Assembly: GCA_946478675.1 (NCBI GenBank)
Contig: CAMLEF010000043.1
Span: 1 to 19,156 of the forward strand
Source: an uncultured Flavobacteriales bacterium
Lineage (GTDB): Bacteria; Bacteroidota; Bacteroidia; Palsa-965
Reading direction: 5' to 3'
DNA: 19,156 nucleotides
This document shows, in pieces, positions 14,808-19,156 of the stretch (position 1 is its first letter; each line of letters starts with the position of its first letter). Under the pieces are notes generated by a model. It saw nothing but the letters and a program-made list of their open reading frames with translations, was not told the origin of the DNA and did no database searches. Position numbers and translations under genes: made by a program.

Positions 14808-14849
14808 GGCGAAGGTAATGAGAATTGTCGATTTCCCGGATGGGCTTTC

Positions 14850-14881
14850 TTTGCCCCGGGCCGCAAGGTTTTCCGGGCAAA
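14850..14881. other. GC-rich inverted repeat upstream of the LamG-type gene
   Basis: TTTGCCC-C-GG (14850-14859) can pair with CCGGGCAAA (14873-14881), with one bulged C and a 13-nt loop. It lies 49 nt before the ATG at 14931. No T-run follows. It could be an operator for either divergent gene or a structured leader. I found no convincing TAnnTTTG box in this spacer. Confidence 0.35.
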
Positions 14882-14930
14882 ATCGTCTATCTATGCAGCT
14901 CCAAACACACCTTTTAACTAAACTTCATCA

Positions 14931-16895
14931 ATGAAAAAAATCTTTACGCAACTGGCAGCGTTATTGCTGCTTACCCCTGCTTTGCTTAAAGCGCAGCTCA
15001 CGCCCGAAGTGCTGTATTACCAGTTCGACGGCACCGGGACCAGCGTCCCCAACCTTGCCAGCGCTCCTCCCGCGGGAACCACCACCGCCACCATCATGGG
15101 AGGCCTGAGCCAGACCGGCAGCGGCATCTGCGGCGGCGCGCTCCTCGGCACCGGCGCCAGCAGCACTAACGATTACGTGAACACCGGCTGGGCCACCAGC
15201 ATGACCGGCTCCTGGACGATCTCCTTCCGCACGTCCAATGTGCCCAGCACCACGAGCACTTACTACATCCTCGGCGACGTGAATGCCGGCGGCCTTCGTG
15301 TTTTCACCGGCGGTGTGGCCGGCGCAGGTAACTGGATCCTTCGCGGGCCGCTGACGGACGTGCTGGCTACCGGCGGCGCTTCGACTTCGGCTTCGATGAC
15401 CACGTTTGCTTACGATGCGACGGCGGGAGAAATCAGGGCTTATGTAAACGGCGTTTTGGTCAGTACCGTTGCGCAAAGCCCCATTACCCTGAGCGGCTCC
15501 GGCCCGTTCAAAGTAGGCGCCTACTCGTCGAGCGCCAACCTGCCGAGCGGTTCACTGATGGACGAATTTCGCTTCTACAGCCGCGCGCTCACTGCAGCGG
15601 AAATCACCCAGCTGTATAATCCCTACGCTACATCCGGATTCCTCGGAGCGGACCAGTCGTTTTGCCCGAGCAGCCCGGCAACGCTGACCACGGGGTGGCC
15701 GGCAGAGAGCGTGCTGTGGTCAAATGCTTCAACGAACGATTCGATTTCGGTGAGCACGCCGGGCGTTTACACGGTTGCCATTACCGGCGGCTGCGGCACC
15801 GACAATGACACCATCGTGATGACGTCGTTGGAATCCGCCTCGTCGATCTCCCCGACAGCCTGTGCCAGCTATACGACGCCCAGCGGAGCGACACTCACCG
15901 CTTCCGGCACGTATACCGATACCATTGCAAATGCAGCAGCCTGCGACAGCATCATCACGATCAACCTCACGATCCTGCAGCCGAGCGCTTCTTCGATCAC
16001 GGTAACGAACTGCGGAGCTTACACTGCTCCGAGCGGCGCCACGCTTTCCGCAACGGGCATTTACACTGACGTAATCCCGAATGCAGCCGGTTGCGACAGC
16101 ACGATCACGATCGACCTCACGGTCAACCAGCCGACCACTTCTTCCATGATCATTACGAGCTGCGGCACCTACCCGGCTCCCAGCGGCGCCCAGCTGACTA
16201 CAACCGGCATTTACACCGATGTGATCCCGAATGCAGCCGGCTGCGACAGCACGATTACGATCGACCTCACGGTGTACCAGCCGACGTCTTCGTCGATCAC
16301 GGTTTCATCCTGCGGCATGTACACGGCACCCAGCGGCGCCACGTATGCAACGTCCGGAACGTACACCGACATTATCCCTAACACGACCGGCTGCGACAGC
16401 ACGATCACGATAGCGCTCACGGTAAACACGGTGAACGTGAACACGACGCAGAACGGCGCAACACTCACGGCAGCTGCTTCCGGCGCTACGTACCAGTGGA
16501 TCGATTGCGCGAACAACCAGCCGATCAGCAACGCAACGAGCCAGTCGTTCACCGCAACCGCCAACGGCAGCTACGCCGTGATCGTAACGGAAAATTCCTG
16601 CACGGACACTTCATCCTGCCTCACGGTAACCGGCATCGGCATCGCGGAAAATGCATTCGCATCGACGGTGCAGCTTTTCCCGAATCCCACTGACGGCAAT
16701 TTCACGATTGAGCTCGGCGCAACGTACGAGCACGTAACGGTAGTCGTTACCGATCTCGTAGGCCGCGTGGTCAGCGCACAGGATTACTCCGGCGCTCAAA
16801 CGATCCGCACGGCGATCGATGCACCGGCCGGATCTTATTTCGTAACCGTTACGGCTAACGGACAGAAAGCCGTACTGACGATGATCCGTCAATAA
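14931..16895 (+). CDS. Secreted LamG-type repeat protein with T9SS sorting domain
   Basis: A 654-residue exported protein, probably surface-bound or released through the type IX system. Residues 1-21 form a signal peptide (cleavage after LLKA). Residues about 24-230 look like a LamG/concanavalin A-like domain, ending in the hallmark DEFRFYSRALTAAEITQLY (211-229). An Ig/PKD-like segment follows (about 237-300, VLWSNASTNDSISVSTPGVY). Four tandem 50-residue repeats come next (about 303-502), each with a cysteine near the start and one in CDS, at C311/C338, C361/C388, C411/C438 and C461/C488. Another Ig-like segment (TYQWIDCANNQPI) leads to a type A sorting domain from about 580 (QLFPNPTDGNFTIELG). 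Ligand and function are unknown; carbohydrate or surface binding is a guess from the fold. A strong terminator follows. Confidence 0.9.
   Translation: MKKIFTQLAALLLLTPALLKAQLTPEVLYYQFDGTGTSVPNLASAPPAGTTTATIMGGLSQTGSGICGGALLGTGASSTNDYVNTGWATSMTGSWTISFRTSNVPSTTSTYYILGDVNAGGLRVFTGGVAGAGNWILRGPLTDVLATGGASTSASMTTFAYDATAGEIRAYVNGVLVSTVAQSPITLSGSGPFKVGAYSSSANLPSGSLMDEFRFYSRALTAAEITQLYNPYATSGFLGADQSFCPSSPATLTTGWPAESVLWSNASTNDSISVSTPGVYTVAITGGCGTDNDTIVMTSLESASSISPTACASYTTPSGATLTASGTYTDTIANAAACDSIITINLTILQPSASSITVTNCGAYTAPSGATLSATGIYTDVIPNAAGCDSTITIDLTVNQPTTSSMIITSCGTYPAPSGAQLTTTGIYTDVIPNAAGCDSTITIDLTVYQPTSSSITVSSCGMYTAPSGATYATSGTYTDIIPNTTGCDSTITIALTVNTVNVNTTQNGATLTAAASGATYQWIDCANNQPISNATSQSFTATANGSYAVIVTENSCTDTSSCLTVTGIGIAENAFASTVQLFPNPTDGNFTIELGATYEHVTVVVTDLVGRVVSAQDYSGAQTIRTAIDAPAGSYFVTVTANGQKAVLTMIRQ
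15837..16436 (+). repeat. Four tandem 150-bp coding repeats
   Basis: The repeats keep an exact 150-nt period: the codon for the cysteine in CDS falls at 15942, 16092, 16242 and 16392. The second and third copies are nearly identical over the segment encoding GIYTDVIPNAAGCDSTITID; the first and fourth are more diverged. Each copy encodes 50 residues, probably one beta-sandwich module. Confidence 0.9.
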
Positions 16896-16912
16896 TTTTT
16901 CAGCTTCACAGG

Positions 16913-16950
16913 AAGGTGCGCAGCGAAAGTCGTTGCGCACCTTTTTATTT
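16913..16950 (+). terminator. Rho-independent terminator after the LamG-type gene
   Basis: AAGGTGCGCA (16913-16922) pairs perfectly with TGCGCACCTT (16934-16943) across an 11-nt loop, and the T-rich CTTTTTATTT follows. It begins 18 nt after the stop codon at 16895. Confidence 0.9.
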
Positions 16951-16982
16951 CGGGAAAGACCTAAACTACGTTGCGCGATTTT

Positions 16983-17015
16983 TTTGAGATCGGCAGTTGT
17001 TCTTTTCTAACTTTA
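16983..17015 (+). promoter_or_regulatory. Candidate promoter of the Sir2 gene
   Basis: TTTG (16983-16986), 21 nt, then TAACTTTA (17008-17015), one base off TAnnTTTG. Transcription would start only a few bases before the ATG at 17023, giving an almost leaderless mRNA. It lies after the upstream terminator, so the gene should be transcribed alone. Confidence 0.4.
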
Positions 17016-17022
17016 CCCGACC

Positions 17023-17721
17023 ATGAGCCCGCTGAAAAATATCGTCGTGTTCACCGGCGCCGGCATCAGCGCGGAGAGCGGCATCAGCACGTTCCGCGAC
17101 AGCGGCGGACTGTGGGAGAAATACGACATCCGCGACGTGGCGACGCCCGAAGCCTGGCAGCGGAATCCGAACCTCGTGCTCGAATTTTACAACCAGCGCC
17201 GCAAGCAGGTGATGGAAGCGCGACCGAACGCCGCACACAAAGCGCTCGTCGAGCTGGAAAAAAAATTCCAGGTGCACGTGATCACGCAAAACGTCGACGA
17301 CCTGCACGAGCGCGCGGGATCGAAAAACGTTCTTCACCTGCACGGCGAAATTCTCAAAGCGCGCAGCACGAAAAACCCCGAGCTGGTGTACGCGCTGAAA
17401 TCCTGGGAGATCAAAGCCGGCGACAAATGCGAGCTGGGATCACAGCTGCGCCCGCACATCGTGTGGTTCGGGGAAATGGTGCCGGAGATGAACCGCGCGC
17501 AGGAAATTTCTTCTACTGCCGACATCTTCATCATCATCGGCACCTCGCTCAACGTTTATCCGGCAGCAGGACTGGTCCACGCCACGCGCAGCAACTGCCC
17601 TGTTTATCTCGTCGATCCGAACGAAGTCAACGATATCGGCGTGCGCAATCTCACCGTGATCCGCGAAAGCGCGGGCAATGGCGTTCCTTCATTGGTGAAA
17701 CAATTGCTGAACGGCCACTGA
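17023..17721 (+). CDS. Sir2 family NAD-dependent protein deacylase, zinc site absent
   Basis: A 232-residue CobB/SIRT5-like sirtuin, which removes acyl groups from protein lysines using NAD. It has the NAD-binding GAGISAESGI (12-21) and FRDSGGLW, TQNVDDLHERAG (88-99), the catalytic histidine H107 in LHLHGE, and GTSLNVYPAAGLV. Y56 and R59 in FYNQRR match the Tyr-x-x-Arg pair that in SIRT5 and E. coli CobB binds acidic acyl groups, so desuccinylase or demalonylase activity is plausible. The usual four zinc-binding cysteines between the catalytic His and RPHIVWFGE are missing: only C136 (GDKC) is there, and the only other cysteine is in SNCPVY. I recall similar zinc-less versions in other Bacteroidota. 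It converges on the next gene across a shared terminator. Confidence 0.93.
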   Translation: MSPLKNIVVFTGAGISAESGISTFRDSGGLWEKYDIRDVATPEAWQRNPNLVLEFYNQRRKQVMEARPNAAHKALVELEKKFQVHVITQNVDDLHERAGSKNVLHLHGEILKARSTKNPELVYALKSWEIKAGDKCELGSQLRPHIVWFGEMVPEMNRAQEISSTADIFIIIGTSLNVYPAAGLVHATRSNCPVYLVDPNEVNDIGVRNLTVIRESAGNGVPSLVKQLLNGH

Positions 17722-17738
17722 TCTTCCTTTTTCCTCAT

Positions 17739-17776
17739 AAAAAAACAGGGCCCCCGATGGAGAGCCCTGTTTTTTA
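17739..17776. terminator. Bidirectional terminator between convergent genes
   Basis: The stem AAAAAACAGGGC (17740-17751) pairs perfectly with GCCCTGTTTTTT (17764-17775) across a 12-nt loop. A-run on one side and T-run on the other make it work in both directions, ending the Sir2 gene (plus) and the T9SS protein gene (minus). Confidence 0.92.
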
Positions 17777-17793
17777 TTTTAAAGTCGATGCGC

Positions 17794-18531
17794 TTAGTGG
17801 GAAACCACGAGCCGGCGGCTGGCCAGCGTTTTTCCGTCGGAAACGAGGGAGCAGAAATAAACGCCCGCGCCCAGCGTGGAAACGTCCATTTTCACCGTGC
17901 CTTCGGATTCGTATACCGGCTGTTCCATGACCTGTTCGCCGAGCATGTTGAAGATGACCATGTGCGCATCTACCGGTTGAACGCTGCCGAGCTTATAGTT
18001 CATGCTGAACGTGAAAGCGGCCGGGTTCGGCGCCGGGTTCGATACGGAAGGTTTTACCAATGAAATGTTGTTGACGCCTGCCGGGCCGTTCGCTGCATTA
18101 TAAACGATAACGAGCGAGGAAGAGTCGGCCGGGTTGGCCTGGTCGATGATGGTGTAACGAACCTGCGTTACGCCGGTCATGTTGTTCGGATTGTAATCGG
18201 CAGAAAGATCGAAGTGGCCCTGTGACGGGATCGAGAAAGCGACAGACAACGTGGTGGTCGGTGCGTAGCAGTTCTGGTCGTTGCAGAACCAGGTGGTTGC
18301 GCCCGGGTCGTTGAGCTGCATGTTGGTCTTGCGGACTTTCACCGTGATGGGGCTTTCCGAGATGTTCGTTACCGTATAGATGCGCGTATCGGTAGAAGAC
18401 GACGGCACCCAGTACGTCTGCGTGGTGTTGGTCACATCGGAGCTGTTGGCGTCAACGAAGGTGAAGTTTCCCTGCGCGGACAGAGCCGTTGCAGAAGCGA
18501 GGAAAGCGAGGGCGAGTAATTGTTTTTTCAT
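17794..18531 (-). CDS. T9SS-sorted secreted protein of unknown function
   Basis: A 245-residue exported protein. Residues 1-19 are a signal peptide (MKKQLLALAFLASATALSA, then QG). The middle (about 20-150) reads like an Ig-like beta domain, with IYTVTNISESPITVKVRKT and a cysteine pair in TTWFCNDQNCYAP that could form a disulfide. The C-terminal 75 residues are a T9SS type A sorting domain: SNPAPNPAAFTFSMNY, VIFNMLGEQVMEQPVY, GAGVYFCSLVSDGKTLASRRLVV. I do not recognise a specific function. It is transcribed away from the thioredoxin-like gene at 18808 across a 276-nt spacer, and a -7 box sits just upstream. Small proteins of this type next to Omp28/TlpA-like genes are familiar to me from other Bacteroidota, though I cannot verify that here. 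Confidence 0.87.
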   Translation of the reverse strand: MKKQLLALAFLASATALSAQGNFTFVDANSSDVTNTTQTYWVPSSSTDTRIYTVTNISESPITVKVRKTNMQLNDPGATTWFCNDQNCYAPTTTLSVAFSIPSQGHFDLSADYNPNNMTGVTQVRYTIIDQANPADSSSLVIVYNAANGPAGVNNISLVKPSVSNPAPNPAAFTFSMNYKLGSVQPVDAHMVIFNMLGEQVMEQPVYESEGTVKMDVSTLGAGVYFCSLVSDGKTLASRRLVVSH

Positions 18532-18562
18532 GTGGAGTTTCTTTATTCGTGTTGAGCTTCTA

Positions 18563-18570
18563 CAAACTTA
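18563..18570 (-). promoter_or_regulatory. Bacteroidota -7 box for the minus-strand T9SS gene
   Basis: The minus strand reads TAAGTTTG, a perfect TAnnTTTG match, 31 nt before the ATG at 18531. No matching TTTG was seen 17-23 nt further upstream. The rest of the divergent spacer (18571-18728) shows nothing I can name. Confidence 0.45.
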
Positions 18571-18728
18571 AAGAAGTTATCCGAGAAAAACCACCACCGG
18601 ATAGCAAAGAAAAACAGCCACTTATGAATCTAAAACCCGCGCCGTCAGAGGGGCGCAGCGGCCTGTTTTGCATAAAATGACCAATCCTACGGGTATTTTG
18701 ACCTTCTGTGTAATCACCGTCGGCGACC

Positions 18729-18759
18729 TTTGACTTTTTGCATTTCCTGACTACCTTAG
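18729..18759 (+). promoter_or_regulatory. Candidate promoter of the thioredoxin-like gene
   Basis: TTTG (18729-18732), exactly 19 nt, then TACCTTAG (18752-18759), one mismatch to TAnnTTTG. This is the best full promoter match in the window. Transcription would start near 18766, leaving a leader of about 40 nt before the ATG at 18808. Confidence 0.55.
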
Positions 18760-18807
18760 CCGATACGCTAAGAAAAACCCGTCAATTAACAACAAATCAT
18801 TCCACGC

Positions 18808-19156
18808 ATGAAAAAGAAAATTTACCTCGCAGTTGCTTTCGCAGGTATCTATGCTGCTTCTATGGCACAGACGCAGCGTACGGTTCTTGCTGAAGAATTT
18901 ACGCAGGCCTCTTGCGGTCCGTGTGCTGCCCAGAACCCGGCGTTCAACACGCTGCTCGGCAACAACACCGCTAAAGTGGTTTCTATTAAGTACCAGACCA
19001 ACTGGCCGGGCGTTGACCCGATGAACACGCAGACGCAGTCCAACGTCGGCCCCCGCGTTACCTACTATAACGTTACGGGTGTTCCTTACGCGCTGATGGA
19101 CGGCGTACCGCAAACCGGCTCTGCTTACTCCGGCGCTCCTTACAACTGGTCACAGT
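18808..19156 (+). CDS. Omp28-related / thioredoxin-like exported protein, 5' part
   Basis: The first 116 codons of a gene cut by the window end. Residues 1-20 are a signal peptide (MKKKIYLAVAFAGIYAASMA, then QTQ). The mature start VLAEEFTQASCGPCAAQNPAFN has the thioredoxin-type C36-G-P-C39 motif in the position usual for Omp28-related proteins, and YYNVTGVPYALMDG carries the expected cis-proline loop. I therefore read it as a thioredoxin-fold protein acting in the envelope, perhaps with a T9SS sorting domain at the unseen C-terminus. Whether it is a disulfide reductase, an isomerase or a surface protein cannot be told from this part. It has a good upstream promoter and is divergent from a T9SS-sorted protein gene. 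Confidence 0.85.
   Translation, partial: MKKKIYLAVAFAGIYAASMAQTQRTVLAEEFTQASCGPCAAQNPAFNTLLGNNTAKVVSIKYQTNWPGVDPMNTQTQSNVGPRVTYYNVTGVPYALMDGVPQTGSAYSGAPYNWSQ

Noticed and set aside
12935..14818. Open frame of 627 codons on the plus strand, opposite maeB
   Set aside because: His/Arg/Val-rich antisense shadow of a clearly real gene; no recognisable motif.
14850..14895. Promoter TTTG ... TATCTATG for the LamG-type gene
   Set aside because: The spacing of 34 nt is far outside the 17-23 nt range and the second box is a poor match.
16971..17930. Open frame of 319 codons overlapping the Sir2 gene
   Set aside because: Alternate frame of the Sir2 gene; it also runs through the bidirectional terminator and is Arg-rich without motifs.

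Overview
The window comes from a member of the Bacteroidota, probably an environmental lineage with relatively high GC. The evidence is a full-length SprA (the outer-membrane translocon of the type IX secretion system, T9SS), two proteins ending in T9SS type A sorting domains, an Omp28/thioredoxin-like exported protein, the MaeB-type malic enzyme next to ruvA, weak or absent Shine-Dalgarno sites, and several matches to the Bacteroidota promoter pattern (TTTG, about 19 nt, TAnnTTTG). I cannot name the genus.

Layout. (1) 1-2715, plus strand: the end of cysD, a small GxxExxY gene, cysN, and a GNAT acetyltransferase whose ATG overlaps the cysN stop. CysD and CysN are the two subunits of ATP sulfurylase and normally sit side by side. 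Here a low-GC GxxExxY gene bounded by 25-bp inverted repeats of octamers (NCACNAAG) lies between them. (2) 2716-2956: a spacer with a hairpin repeat, a nested GC-rich mini-repeat, a minus-strand terminator and a 21-bp tandem repeat. (3) 2957-4200, minus strand: gcvH, a VanZ-family gene and an ElaA-like acetyltransferase, read in that order and tightly packed. (4) 4201-4449: a spacer with the gcvH promoter, an ORF-less octamer repeat interrupted by a second copy of the mini-repeat, and the sprA terminator. (5) 4450-14749, minus strand: maeB, ruvA and sprA in transcription order. sprA alone takes 7.3 kb and seems to start at TTG. (6) 14931-16895, plus: a secreted LamG-type protein with four 50-residue repeats and a T9SS sorting tail. 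(7) 17023-17721, plus: a Sir2 deacylase that keeps the acyl-pocket Tyr/Arg but has lost the zinc cysteines. (8) 17794-18531, minus, and 18808 to the end, plus: a divergent pair, a T9SS-sorted protein and a thioredoxin-like CGPC protein cut by the window end.

How the genes relate: SprA is the exit channel for proteins carrying the tails found at 14931-16895 and 17794-18531, so the window holds both part of the secretion machine and two likely clients. The most unusual material is in the spacers. One repeat family occurs as a complete cassette around the GxxExxY gene and as an empty copy beside sprA. A second mini-repeat has landed inside other repeats in both of its copies. No tRNA, rRNA, CRISPR array or transposase gene was seen, and no gene-free stretch exceeds 300 bases.
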